64,000 nt of DNA from Coniella vitis (lineage: Eukaryota; Ascomycota; Sordariomycetes; Diaporthales; Schizoparmaceae). This document shows, piece after piece, positions 1 to 11,500 of the stretch. The stretch is taken from contig WUJK01000003.1 of assembly GCA_011317545.1 (NCBI GenBank), positions 1-64,000 on the forward strand. The letters are read 5' to 3'. Numbering within the stretch: the stretch's first letter is position 1; each line of letters opens with the position of its first letter. The notes under the pieces are model-generated. The model did no database searches and was not told the DNA's origin. It was given only the letters and a program-made list of their open reading frames with translations. The position numbers were made by a program, and so were the translations under genes.

Positions 1-540
1 TAGAATAGAAGTCTAATTAAATATAATAGAATTCTAATTAAATATAAAATAAACCTTTATAAAAATATAATTAATAAAATATTCTTTAATAAATATTATA
101 TAAGGTTAAAATAAAATATAATAGAATTCTAATTAAATATAATAGAATTCTAATTAAATATGAAATAAACCTTTATAAAAATAGTATTAAAATAAAATAT
201 TCTTTAATAAATATCATTATATATTAAAATAAATAATAAGTGTCAAATATAATTTAAATATTAATCAATTTAATATATTAGTAAATATTATAATATATTT
301 AGTTTATTTTCCTTTTTTTTAAAAAAAAAGTCTTAGTCACTTTTAGTTACTAAAAGTACTAACAAATACTAACTAAACTAACTAAAGAAAAGTTTAGTAC
401 TAACTAACTAAGACTAAAGCCTATTAAAGTACTAACTAAAACTAACTAAAAGGAAAATTTAGTACTAACTAACTAAGATTAAAGATAACTAAAGTACTAA
501 CTAACTAAGGTTTTTTTTTAGTTAGTTAGTTAGTAACCTA
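1..540. repeat. AT-rich repeat tract
   Basis: This tract is almost pure A/T and contains no gene. From about 20 to 235 a unit of roughly 116 bp occurs twice; the string AAACCTTTAT is at 51-60 and again at 167-176, with the same flanks (TAATAGAATTC, ATTCTTTAATAAATAT). From 340 to 535 the sequence turns into permutations of ACTAACTAACTAAAG and its complement, ending in an inverted repeat of the (TAAC)n type around a T-run near 510-520. The composition fits an old RIP-degraded repeat. No telomeric TTAGGG array is present, so I do not call it a chromosome end. Confidence 0.7.
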
Positions 541-1742
541 AAAACTAAGGATTAATTTTCCAACCCTGAAAGTTCGAGATGAATCCAGTGCGGGGGGACT
601 CACAGTTTATCGAAGAAGCAAATGATGGAATCACAGACCCCATTCCAGAATAAACACAGGATTCTTTCAACAGACAGACTCCAATCCCCTGCCAAGTTGG
701 GTGATTGGCAAAGAACAGATCCAACAATATTCATCGTTGGTGTGCTGCTAGAGTGTTGTGGAGCAGGGGGGCAGGCTGCAACGTACACTCAACGACGAGG
801 CTGTCCTTGCTTTTGTGTGTGGGGGGGGGGGGGGGGAGAGACTAGTGGCGAGGCTGGGCGACTGCTACCAGACGTCACAAGGCCGACGAGGCTGCCACTT
901 ACACTAGCTTGTGCAGCTTGCTACATAGTACTAGACAGCCAACAGCGCTGCACCTCACACACTTTTTGTTTGTCCAGTGGAGAGGGAGTGCGTCTTGGAT
1001 ATTAGTGTAGAATACATACAGCCTAGCATCTTCTATCTTTAAAGAACAACACACCGGATTCTGATGGTCTTTTGTTTTCTCTTTCTCATGCAAGTAGCAG
1101 CCTTGTGAAATGGCTACTGTATGCCTAGCTTGACCTGAGCTACACCCCTGCAAGCTCCTTCTAAGATGGGGCATGACCCCCCTGAGACCCCACTAGAGAA
1201 CCCCTGTTAGCACAGCCAATGGCGGGCCTGCAGAGCCCCGCTCCACCTGCAGCAGCTGTGCTGGCATGAGAACAGCTTTTGCAGTGCTGTTGCTGCAGGA
1301 CAGAGGCATGTGAACGTTTCCCTGTACGCACGGTAAAAGTGCTGAACCCGAACAACGACATTTTGACGAACCCTCGTCCCCTTTCTCAGCTTTGGTCGTT
1401 CGTCACTCTTTTTTTTTTTGCTTCTCGTCGTCCGTGTCAGCAAGCACGCACATCCTGGCTTGTGTGTGACTCGGTCGCTTTCTCCTCTTCTTGCGTAACT
1501 AAACTGCCACGCCATCCCGCTCCTTCCTGTTCTCGACACAAACAGTCACATCGAGCAGACCAGCCATCCACCTCTCCGTCCGTCTGCCTGCCTGCCTGCC
1601 TCCGACAACCTCCTTGCGACAAAGCCACCCGGCGATGCCCTCAACAGTGCCTTTAATCTACCACCCGCCGAAAAACAAGGAGCCGTCACACCGTCACACA
1701 CACAGCCAGAAACAAGGAGGAAAAGAAAAAATACCCGCAACC
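541..1742. other. Gene-free stretch upstream of ILM1
   Basis: Composition returns abruptly to a normal GC level at about 541. I see no credible coding frame on either strand: the open frames are short, overlap each other and lack recognisable domains. There is a G-run of about 15 at 821-836, one copy of the TACATAGTA motif at 922-930, and pyrimidine-rich tracts (1405-1420, 1570-1610) approaching the ILM1 start, which are typical of fungal promoters and 5' leaders. Confidence 0.5.
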
Positions 1743-2667
1743 ATGGCGCTCATCTCTGCAAAGACCATCCTCATCTCGCTCTCGCTCTTCCACATCACCC
1801 TGGGCTTCTTCCTCATCACCAACCCGCGTACCGTCGCCGATCAAGCGCTGGTCTTTGTCCTGGGCGAGGCCACTGGCATGGTGCGTTTGGGATTCCCCCT
1901 CTCCTGTGTGCCCTTCGCGGCTGGCCCCTTTTTCTCGATCTGCTATGGGACAAAAAAGAAAGAGAGAGTCAACAGAGGAGACAAAGTGAAGCAAAGAGAA
2001 AGCCGAAAACAAAAAACGAAACTGAAAAAATCTTGACTAACTGCTTTTTCTTTCTTTTTTTTTTTTCCTTCCAGCCCTACGAGCGCAGCTTTGAATCCCG
2101 CTCTCCCGCCCTCGCCTTCCTCGGCATCGTCCTCTCCATCTGGGGCGCCACCGACTTTGTCACGCTGAGCATGCCCGATGAAATCGCACTGGTTCACCAC
2201 TGGGGGATCCAAGGTAACGTCCATGTCCTTCCGTCCCCGCCCGGGAAACCAAAAGAAACCTAAAAGGAAACAACAGAGAAAAAAAAAGAACTAACAAAAC
2301 CCACCCCCCTTAAAATCTTCCAGCCCCCATCCGCTTCCTCCTCGCCTTCTTCCTCCTCATCTACACCCTTCTCTTCAACCCAGCAAGCAGCCCCTTCTAC
2401 GCCTCCAACGACCCCTCCCGCTCCTGGCTGCGCGACCACCCCATCGCACCAACGAGTCGAAACCCGCAACACCTGCCCCCGGGCCTGGGCGGCGCAGCAG
2501 GCCTCCACGCCCCGACCGGCTGGGGCGGCGACGAGCTCAAGAACCGCGTCTTCTTCGTGTGGGTCTTTGTCGAGACGATGGCGTGGCTGTGGGCGTGGGT
2601 GACGCTCCGGGAGGAGACGCGCGAGATGATGGTCAAGAAGGCCAAGAGAAGGGGAAGTGGTTGGTGA
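1743..2667 (+). CDS. ilm1: ILM1-family membrane protein (increased loss of mitochondrial DNA protein 1)
   Basis: Three exons, 1743-1880, 2075-2213 and 2324-2667, encode 206 residues, close to yeast Ilm1 (about 200). Introns are GTGCGT...TTCCAG and GTAACG...TTCCAG; the second has the branch point CTAAC at 2291. The start ATG sits in a good context (ACCATGG). The protein opens with MALISAKTILISLSLFHITL and runs through four predicted hydrophobic helices: LFHITLGFFLI, ALAFLGIVLSIWGATDFV, FLLAFFLLIYTLLF and VFFVWVFVETMAWLWAWV. It ends with a short basic tail (MVKKAKRRGSGW). In yeast, loss of Ilm1 destabilises mitochondrial DNA, and the protein is an ER/secretory-pathway membrane protein of unclear biochemistry. 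It converges with the NatB subunit gene downstream. The family call is from recognition of the N-terminal and central sequence. Confidence 0.88.
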
Positions 2668-3290
2668 GCGGGGGTTGGGGAGAGGTTGTTGAGTGGTCGT
2701 CAACATGCACTCATACACCCGGGACAAAGAAAAAGGAGGAAGGGTCACATGTGTGGTTGTTCCCAAGGAAGGAAAGAAAGAAAGAGAGCACGGAAGAGAA
2801 TGGAAGAGAAGAGACGAGGAGGATTCATGACTCCCACAATCTACAAAGACAACGGCTTCAATAGCATGGGGAAACCAGTAGATGATGTTAGCCTGGATAC
2901 CGCGGCAATCCTTTGGGGCCATCGTTATGACAGCTCAAATATGGGCTAGTTGTCGGTTGAGACATGCAGCTGATTTTGCGACAATCTATAGGCTGCGCAG
3001 TATTCGTTGGGGACGAGTACAGTCATGATTTGAATCTTTTGGTAATTCCATTGGTAAAAGTATTCAACTGACGTGAGAACTTCTTCTGGACATAAAAGAG
3101 AGCGATACCGGGACGGTAGCAACCACAATTATGGTGGGATACTTGATGGAGAGATATACCCCTTGGGAGTTGTTGCAACAAGCATGATACAATACAGCGC
3201 GTATAAGCTCTTTCTAGATTCTCTGAGATGGAGCGATATCCATCTTCTCTATCGTATTTTGACCATATGTACAATGCACCACACAAAAGT
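2668..3290. other. Convergent 3' intergenic region
   Basis: This lies between the 3' ends of ILM1 (+) and the NatB subunit gene (-), so it holds two terminator regions and no promoter is expected. A purine tract (GGAAGGAAAGAAAGAAAGAGAG-like, 2765-2822) is the only obvious compositional feature. No coding frame is convincing. Confidence 0.5.
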
Positions 3291-6200
3291 TCATTCCCAC
3301 TTGACCGCCGCCAGCCCCTTGACACCCTCCCTCCAACTCTCAACGAGCTGACTCGCCCACTCCTCCATCTCGGCATCACCAACAACCTCTCTCACCAGCA
3401 CATCTAGCTTCCCATCTTCCGGAGCCATCCACCCCTCCACGCGATCCAACCATCCGCCCTCGCCCAGCGACGCCCCGACTTCTTTCACGCGCTTCTTCCC
3501 CTCGGCGAGAATCTTGGCCGCCACCTCCTCCAGACTCTTGGCCTCCGCAACCACGTCCTTGTGCAGACTCGTCTTGCCCGACTTGTCGCGCGTCTGCTCG
3601 GCCACGTGCCAGGCGAGGATCAGCCCCGCCGTCTGCTTGGTGATGAGCGCCGTCTCGCGTAGCAGCGACAAGGTGTGAGGGTTTGTCACGGAAGCGAGCG
3701 TGTCGGCGGCGTCGAGACGCACGAGCAGTGGTGGCACGGATGCCACGTCCGCCTGTAGGGATGCGAGCGTGGTCTTGATGCCTGACGTGGTGGCTGAGAG
3801 TGTACTCGCTAGGCTGGGTCCGCCAGATTTTGGTGTCTCGAGGGCGGTGCGGAGCAGGGCAGAGAGGAAGCAGACGACTGTGTAGTACTTGTGCTCTGCG
3901 CTGGTAAGCTTGGTTGTAATGGGTGCAGTGGTGGCATTATCTGTGCTTGCAGGGGTGCGCAACAGCAACGTCGTGAAGGATTCGAGGAGTCGCGTGCTTG
4001 TTTCGATGAGGTAGGCTCGGTCATGGGCGGCGACCTCGTTTGCTTTGGTGGGCTTAAAGTCCTTGGGCGGCTTGTATGTAACCGCGTCAATGAATTGCTC
4101 GGCGAGCAGGGCGAGGTGGCAGCGTTCTGAGGAGGGGCCTGGGCCGAGCTGGAGCAGGCTGTGGAGGGGTGTGCTGTTGGGGTTCTCAAGGTTCGGGAAG
4201 GAGCCGTAGTCAACAGCATTGACAAAGAGAGTGTCATAAGAAAGATGGCCTATTATGGTCAGCGGATGCTTGTGATTATAGTGTAGTGGGAAAGGGAGAG
4301 AGACGGGGGACTCGGCCTACCAAGCAAAGGAGACTCATCAATATCGCCGTCCAAGCGCCCTCCAAAGGCCCGGATGGCCGCCCTCTCCTCAACCGCTGCC
4401 ATGACAAGGGTACAGCTCCTACGCAGCCTCTCCGTGTAATCGGCCATGTCGAGTATAGAGGCGTAGCTACCCGATTTGAACGCATCCCAAATCCGCACTG
4501 GCGCGTCCTCGCGCAGGATGCCGGCATAGTATGATGTTAGGGGCTCGGTGGGAGATGATCGGCTGTTTTGGAAGATATTTGGTGCAATGCTCGATATGCG
4601 GTCAAAGAAGAGAGGGCTCAACGCATCTTGGATGGTCCGCTTCACGTCAAGCGGCAGCCAGTGCTGGTAGGCTAGGGATCCACAGCCGAGAAGCAGGTAG
4701 AGATGGACGAGCAGGAGGCGCAAAGGGATCTCGTCGGGAGTTTTGGTGAGTTGCACCGCAATGAGTGCGACCGCCTGCAATAGGGTGGGAATGTTGACCT
4801 TGCTCAGAGGCGGCAATGTGGATGGTAGCTGTGACTGAGAAGGCGCCACGCCGCTGAGCTTGAGGAGTGCTGATGCCGTGACCAAGGCAAGGTCAACTCG
4901 AGGGTCTATGGCCAAGCCTTTGAGGTGGTGGGAAGACTTGTCCGCTGTCTGGTAGAGGGTCAAAGCAGAAGAGGCTATGTTTTCGAGACAGGCTGCACAG
5001 GCCCCGTCTGCTGCTGCTGAGCACAGCAAGCACTTGAACCGTGCTTCTGCTGCGTCTCCTACTACGACGACATGATCTAGTGTCAAAGGACAGCTCGTCA
5101 GTAAATACCGGAACTTGACCTCCAGCACGTTGACCACGATCTTCCTCTGTTCGTTAGGAGCCTAGGCAAATGTCAGTACGGTTAATCCTGGGCACGGGCT
5201 CATGTTGCGGCTTACCTCTCCCAGCAGTGTGCTTGAAAAGTTGTCAAGAAAGTATCGAGCTTCGTCTATCGACAGCTGCGAGACATATTCCTTCACGTCA
5301 TCAAAAGCTGCGCGTTGGAAAAGGCTCTGCTGCAGGATCATGTAAAGCGTTGTGACACGGGAAGATGGTTTGCCAGAAGCGGAAGCATGAGACAGGATGC
5401 TAGGGTTCTTGAACACCAGTTCAAGGGTAGCCAAGCCGATATTTTTCTTGTACATTGGTGGTGCAATAGATATAATCGGTACGTATGAATCGAGTATGTC
5501 AGTGAGTTTCTCGAAGGCCCTGTCAGGAAGTGGTCAGCCATAGCGCAGAATCCATCGAGACAAACAGTTCCAAGAATTACTCACGCTTGAGCGTTGGACT
5601 TGACAGATGCCGCCTTGACAAAGAGCTTCCACGTCCGCGTGTCAAAAGCCAAGAAAGAAGGCTTGCCATCGCCATCTTTCCGGGTCAAAGCATACTCGCA
5701 GAGATCGAAAATTTGATCCCACTCGCCAGCTTGCTCAAAGACCTTGAGGCTCTCGGTTAGGAGGTACTTGCGGCCCTGATCGAATTGTTTTGTAATACTA
5801 ATTTCACTGGAATCTTGGGTGGCTAATTTGAGATAGGCTTCTTTACCAATGACGCGATAGTAAAGATTGATCTCTTCCTCTTTGCGAAGGCCCTGAGTTG
5901 CGGCCTTGGCATCTGTCGCCTGTGTTTGGTGGATCAATAAGCGCAATACTTAAAGACGGTCAGGGGCTTGAAATACCATACCGTTGTGGTAGAGGTGGTA
6001 GCAGCCTTCTCTAGCTGCATACGGGACAGTTTGCTGAATACAGGCGACATGTTATCGGGACATTGTGGGCTTGTCTGGTATTGTCAGTACAGAAATGTGG
6101 CCATGGCGAGGGCAAGGGAGTACAAATCCGATTCAAGGGGTCGCACTTACAGATAGAAGGTGAGAGAGTGTGATGCTCCAGTAAAAGCTCTTGCCCTCGG

Positions 6201-6793
6201 TCTTGCTCGACTGGAACTTATCCAATGTGGCGGCAATCTGTACAACGTCAACATTTCGCTGAGAGCAGGTTATAAACATTGCATGAAAAGCGGCCTACCT
6301 GTTGTGCATTGACTAGATCCCAGGCTATGACACAAGCCTCGAGACAGTCAAGAGCAGCCCGACTGGAAGGATTGGCCTTGACCCATCTGACGCGGAGGGC
6401 ACCCAGAGTCTGGGTGTAGTCGATGGGGAAGCCAGAGTCCTGCACAGCCCACTCGAAAAGCTCAACGGCCTCGAGGTCGATGGGGGCGGTCTTGTTGCGG
6501 ACCAGAGCGTCAATGGCCACGACGAGCGAGGATTTTTCGGTTACGGTATCCAGCTGTGACTCGGCACAAACTTTGACTGCCTAGAAGGTCTGTCAGGGCA
6601 TCTGCTGAGATTGCCGTTCCTTAAGTGACACCAGTTCGCCACGCACCTCATAGTAGGGGTCCTTCTTGGCCTTGAAGCGCTGGGCAGCAAGCCTGGCGAC
6701 GGACGACCAGCGCCCCTCACTGAAGGCTGTTTGCAACTGGATGTCGACAGTATGCTTCAGGTCTGGCCTGAACTGCCTTCCGAAGCTCGACAT
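3291..6793 (-). CDS. mdm20: NatB N-terminal acetyltransferase auxiliary subunit (Mdm20/NAA25)
   Basis: Eight exons on the minus strand: 6793-6647, 6580-6299, 6237-6151, 6074-5982, 5919-5585, 5519-5216, 5161-4321 and 4249-3291, 1015 residues in total. All phases close and donors are GTGCGT, GTAGGC, GTAAGT, GTATGG, GTGAGT, GTAAGC and GTAGGC. The start is MSSFGRQFRPDLKHTV; the frame stays open upstream for another 130 codons but that sequence is not protein-like. The body is helical-repeat (TPR-like), including the stretch around KQFDQGRKYLLTESLKVFE and the C-terminal segment after LRRSCTLVMAAVEERAA. The family is the NatB non-catalytic subunit, which anchors Nat3/NAA20 to the ribosome and acetylates nascent chains starting Met-Asp, Met-Glu, Met-Asn or Met-Gln; in yeast it is needed for mitochondrial inheritance and actin cables. 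The catalytic partner is not in the window. Confidence 0.85.
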
Positions 6794-7782
6794 GATGAGG
6801 CTTGTAGTATGTGAGAAGTCGCAGAAGTGATGGTGTGCCTCGGAGTGGCAGATGGTCGATTTTGAGTGTGCCCCGCTGCAGCCAAGCTCGAGAAGGATTT
6901 GGCCGGTCGACAGAGGTTTTGGCGGGTCTGCACCTGCGATTAAGGCTCCAGAGACTGTATCGATCCAAAGATTAAATGCGGCTGCCGGCGCTGGCTCCCC
7001 CTCGTCGTATCTGGATGGCAATGGCGTGAACGAATGTCCTAGTAAGAGTTTTGGTGAGTGAGCTGCGGTACGTACTCTCCGCATCAGGCAATCACCACCA
7101 ATCTGGCCCGTGCACGCCGTGTCGGTTGTTGATGCTCCGACATGTTGACTGCAACTGCCTTCCTCATGTTGATTTGGCGCGATTGCCAAAACGTATTTTG
7201 GAAATCATTCGAAGCCATTTTGTGTTCACAATCAAGGCCCCAGATACATATCAAGACATTCTCAATCACCAAGGCGTCCATAGCTTTCCTACGCGACAGC
7301 GGAAGAGTGGCGCTGATTGGGCATTCAATACCTTACTGTGTAAATTGGCCATACTGGGGGCTTGGACGCCAGGTCTTGGTGCGCATGGTCGTACCACAAA
7401 TTCTTACTGCAAGTATACAAAACGGCTGGGGGCAAACTTTGGAGTCGTAGAAGTTATAATTCTGCTGCTGTGAAAAGGCGCTGATATCACCAGCTGTTGA
7501 TCTCGAGGCTCAGTCACCAAGCCAAGCTGCTGGCTGGTTGCAAGCGAGCAGGTAATGATATCTGTCCAATACAGCTGCAGACAGCTGCAGGCAGGACGCG
7601 CACCCTAGGATCACCAACTTCATCTGCTTCTTTCCCCAGGCCTGGCTACAGTAGAGACGTGATAGGATCACTGGCTATGGTGGGGAATGAGCAGAGTTTG
7701 TCTATTGCTGTTGAGAAGCCGCTGAGTTTCTGGCGTGGAGGGTCATGCTTGACGTGAGTAGCAAGAGCGCTACGCTGGCCTC
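6794..7782. other. Intergenic stretch upstream of the NatB subunit gene
   Basis: About 1 kb between the NatB subunit start (6793, -) and the COX23 stop (7785-7783, -). It should hold the NatB subunit promoter and the COX23 terminator. Short frames exist on both strands but none shows a domain, a sensible start or a splice structure. No repeats were seen. Confidence 0.45.
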
Positions 7783-8231
7783 TCAACCAAACAAACCGCC
7801 GCGACCTTCTGATTTGCGCTTATTGATCTGTCTCGCTGTCAGTTCTCACTGGTGACGTCCGCAAGACGTTGCTGAGTTTAGGCTCGTCTTACCCATTCCT
7901 TCTTGCAGTCTCGGTACGCCCTAGAATGCCGGTCAGCTTCCAATTTAGGCACAGAATACCTTGAGTGAAGCAGCACATACTGGAAATACTCCTGACACAT
8001 GGCCCTATCACCGCCGTTCCGGTTCAAGCATTTGATGCTCCTGTTGGCGGCCTCCTGGCAAGGGTCGAGCCATTCACTTCGGCTCTTGCTACAAAATTGA
8101 ACCATTCGTCAGCCCCTGGGTCTGCTTGCTGCCATCATGTACGTCATGGATGTCGATTGGCCTCACGAGTTGAACTTTTCTCTGGTCTTTTCGTTCCAGG
8201 GGTCCTCGGACTTGTCAGCTGGGGCGGCCAT
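7783..8231 (-). CDS. cox23: Cytochrome c oxidase assembly factor Cox23 (twin CX9C)
   Basis: Four small exons, 8231-8167, 8088-7981, 7920-7893 and 7827-7783, give 81 residues. The last intron (GTAAGA...GACAG, 7892-7828) is easy to miss: without it the reading would end VRRA, with it the tail reads INKRKSEGRGGLFG. The protein has a perfect twin CX9C motif, Cys32-x9-Cys42 and Cys53-x9-Cys63, within DPCQEAANRSIKCLNRNGGD and MCQEYFQAYRDCKKEW, as expected of a CHCH protein. Cox23 works in the mitochondrial intermembrane space in cytochrome c oxidase assembly together with Cox17, and such proteins are imported and folded by the Mia40 disulfide relay. Start MAAPADKSEDPW is the only suitable ATG. Confidence 0.93.
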
Positions 8232-8583
8232 CTTGTCGATTGCTGGAGCGCATTGGACCACAGTTGTTGTCGTCGTCCACTGCCACTGCAGTGGCTCATG
8301 ACGTTTTGCAGGCCAGGAACAGCAACGGCGATAAGATAAGCACTTTATTACATAAGCAGTCTTCCGTAAACCCAACGTCAGTGCGACTCGACGACGACAA
8401 CAATCCTGGCTTGCTTTCTCTCCCTTCACGTTCAGGCTGCTCTCTCGACACTCAAGGTGCTAATCCTATCACATACAGCGTTCTACAATCATTATCCTTA
8501 TATCCTATGTGTATTTCCTCGTGTCCTCTCTTGCATCCTTCCACTCGCACACAAAGCGTGATATGCTCACTTTATTCGCTGAT
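8232..8583. other. Short intergenic region between COX23 and the large disordered-protein gene
   Basis: A 352-bp gap between the COX23 start and the stop of the 1772-residue protein gene, both on the minus strand. It must contain the COX23 promoter and the terminator of the downstream neighbour. No other gene is seen. Confidence 0.45.
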
Positions 8584-11500
8584 TCATTGTGTGCCCACTG
8601 TCTTTCTCGTCTGGCTTATATCCGACCGCAATTTCTGGTACATTTTGCGGCACGTCCTCTTTCGAAACTTCCGTTTCCTTTGCTTGATGGAATTCTCTTT
8701 GCGTGCCTCACTGACCCGACGCGGCGCCAATGAGTGATCCGAGCAAAGACTCAAATCCGCATTCTGATTGCTAACCTCATTGTGTTCACCCTTGTCACCC
8801 TGTTTGTTTGATGTTGCGGCCAATGCGGCTCGGTTAACCTTTTCGCCCTTTTCCTCCTCCTTTCCCTGCACTGCCAGGTCCTTAGGTGACGGCGCGGGTG
8901 AGCGAATCGAATATAAGCTGGTCTCAGGACTAACATTGTTGTCTTTGCTGATAATGTCATTCATGTCTTCCGAGGGAGCGACATCCTGTGCGCGCGCCGT
9001 GCTCTTCCGCTTTTGCAAGGTCAGATCTTTAGGCGACGGTGCGGAAGATCGGATCGAGTAGAGGCTGATGTCTTCGTCGTGGTTGCGGGCGCAGCTGTTG
9101 TCACCTTCATCACATGGACTCGCTGTCAGTGATGGAGCGGCATGTTTCTTGTCCTTCTTGTGCTTCTTGCTCTTCCGTGACTTGAGCGCCCCATTCTCAG
9201 ACAGTGATGCAGGTGGCTCACTCGGAAAAGAAATGGAGGCCACGGCCATTCCGGTAATGCTCTTGCTTTCTTTGTCCTTGCGAGATTGTGGCACACCACA
9301 CTGTATGTGGTTCTTGGTTCTCTCAGGCTCCGTCTTGACCGCTCTCTCCCACTGGAGGCTTGATGTTGCAATTTTCGAGGCACTATCTGTCTCCGCATTT
9401 TGAGTCGGCCCTGCAATCGAGATGTCCCTTCTACCTGGAGACATGAGATCTTGCAGGCCGGCGTGCAGCATCTTCAAGTGAATGCGATTATGTGTTTCCA
9501 GTGGCGAGTGCACTCCCAGGCCAAGCGTTGACTCCAGGAATGCCCACTCGTCAAAATGCTGGCGATGGTACCCCACAGTCTCAGTTACACCAGTGAAATG
9601 ATTGTCGTGGGCTTTTTCTGCTGCTCCAGTGGGACGTGGCTCTAAAGCGGCACATGCCTGACTGCTATTTTCCGTGATGCGTTGGGACCTTAATAACATG
9701 AGAGGCACATCTTCTGATGTGGTCGAGCTCGCTGGCGAAAATGACTCGACTGGATCATTTTCCCACATCGAAACATCATTCTCGTTCTTGACCTTGACTA
9801 AGTGTCGCGAGACACTGAGTCGCTTCGAGGGGGAGCTGTGTTGACTCACAATGCTCTCCTGGTCACTTTCAGAGCCGTCAGAAAGTTTCCAATGCCTACT
9901 AGCTGGCGTGAACGGCGATGAGACGATTCGCTCCAAATCTTTGGCTTTGCGGTGTGCCTCCTCGAGCGCCAAGCGCTTACGCTCTTCCTCTTTCCTGGCC
10001 TTCTTTTGCTCCTTTCTTGCCTTTTTTATGGCCTTCTTCTCTCTTCGAAGGCGTCGTTTCTCGTCTTGAGGCGTCGTGTCTGGGCTTGCGTCTTCGTTCT
10101 TTACTTTTTTACGTGGGTGGCGTTGTTCTGGACTTGAGTTACTGTCGTAGCTTAGTTGGTGGCGTCGTTTGGAGGCTTGGGCGGAGGGCGGTGTCAGAAT
10201 GTCGCTTTCGTGCATTGGTGAGTCGCTTTTGGGCAGGTATTGGACGGTGGCTGATGGCACCGATAAAGGTTTTATTCCCCCCTCAGGCATGCGCGCCATA
10301 GTCTGGCCCTTACCCAAGCCCTCGAGATCAAGCGGGACTGATGGCAGATTGACGGAGAGGCCGTCGGCAAGTGGCAAGTCTGTGTCAAGATCCGGGCTCT
10401 GTGGCACTTCTTGGACATCCTTCCACGACTTTCTGAGCGTTCTATCAAGGTCTGCAAGTTTTGTCGGCGATATGGCACAGGCATGCGAGGTCGTTTCCAA
10501 CTTCAATGGCTCTTTAGGCACTTGACTACTCGTTTCGTCTTCACTGCGTGCTTCCTCGGTCGCTGAATTGTCCTCTATCATGATGACCTCTTCTTGGCTG
10601 GATGGTAGAATGTGTCCCAGCTGATGGGATAGTGCATTCCTCTCCGATGTCGTGGAAGATTGCGGCACCACAGCTAGCGGAGCGCCATTCATCAAGGTTC
10701 CAAACACATCGCTTTTGTCAACCTGCTCCCACTTTTGCACCTTGTCCGTGCCCATCTCCGCACTTTGTGCCTTGGCCTCTGGGCTCGGTGGAATGAGGAT
10801 ATCAGACCCTCGACGACCGACAATGCGCACCGGCCAGAATGGGTCTTCTTCTTTGGAGAACCGAAGCGGGGGCGCAGACCAAGGCAAGGATGTCTCCGAC
10901 ACTGGTGCTCGGGCCATGATTTGCGACTGCGAGGGCACGGAAAATCGGTCCCGCGCTTCCTGCAAAACTTTGTCTGCATCATCGTCATCATTGCCGTTGT
11001 CCGTCTCAGCTTCCGAATCTTCAATCACAATGGGCTTAGACAGTTTCTTGCGGTCTGATCGGGTTTGGCCTTTCGCTAGTGCCGCTGCAACATGGTCGGT
11101 TGGCGAAGAGAGGAGCAGACTCGCTATGGATGTGACGCTTGCCTGTCTCTGTATTTGCACTGGCGTTGCTGCGATGACGGTCTTGCTGGGTGAAGCTGGA
11201 GCAGCGACAGCGGTCGAAGCAGGAGGCGGCAGAAGTGGCGGCGCGCACGTGAAAGGCTGTCGAGCAGGTGAGTCGTCTTTGACAGTCACGGCTTGCTGGG
11301 CCTGTGCTGATCCTTGAGGGAACGGCGGGGGAGTTGGTCGTTTCCGTGGAGAGCTGCCCAGACGACGGACAGCAGAAGACATGAAGATGGAGCGACGAGG
11401 GGACGAGTCTTCTTGGTTCATGGCGGCCTCGATATCATATGGGTCAGCTTTGTGCAGCCTCTTTTGCGTGGATGGCGACATTTCGTTGTTCACAGTGTCT

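Noticed and set aside
1..540. Telomere or centromere end
   Set aside because: No TTAGGG array; only AT-rich degenerate repeats are seen, which occur in many places in RIP-active genomes.
545..1005. Short frames near the AT-rich tract
   Set aside because: They cross a 15-G homopolymer and have no domain, start context or splice support.
7051..7473. A 140-codon plus-strand frame upstream of the NatB subunit gene
   Set aside because: No domain, poor composition for a protein and overlapping frames on both strands; likely chance.
10652..11317. Several long plus-strand frames across 8.7-13.9 kb
   Set aside because: All are antisense to the 1772-residue protein and reflect its low-complexity codons (for example poly-Leu, poly-Ser and poly-Phe runs opposite the Glu tract).
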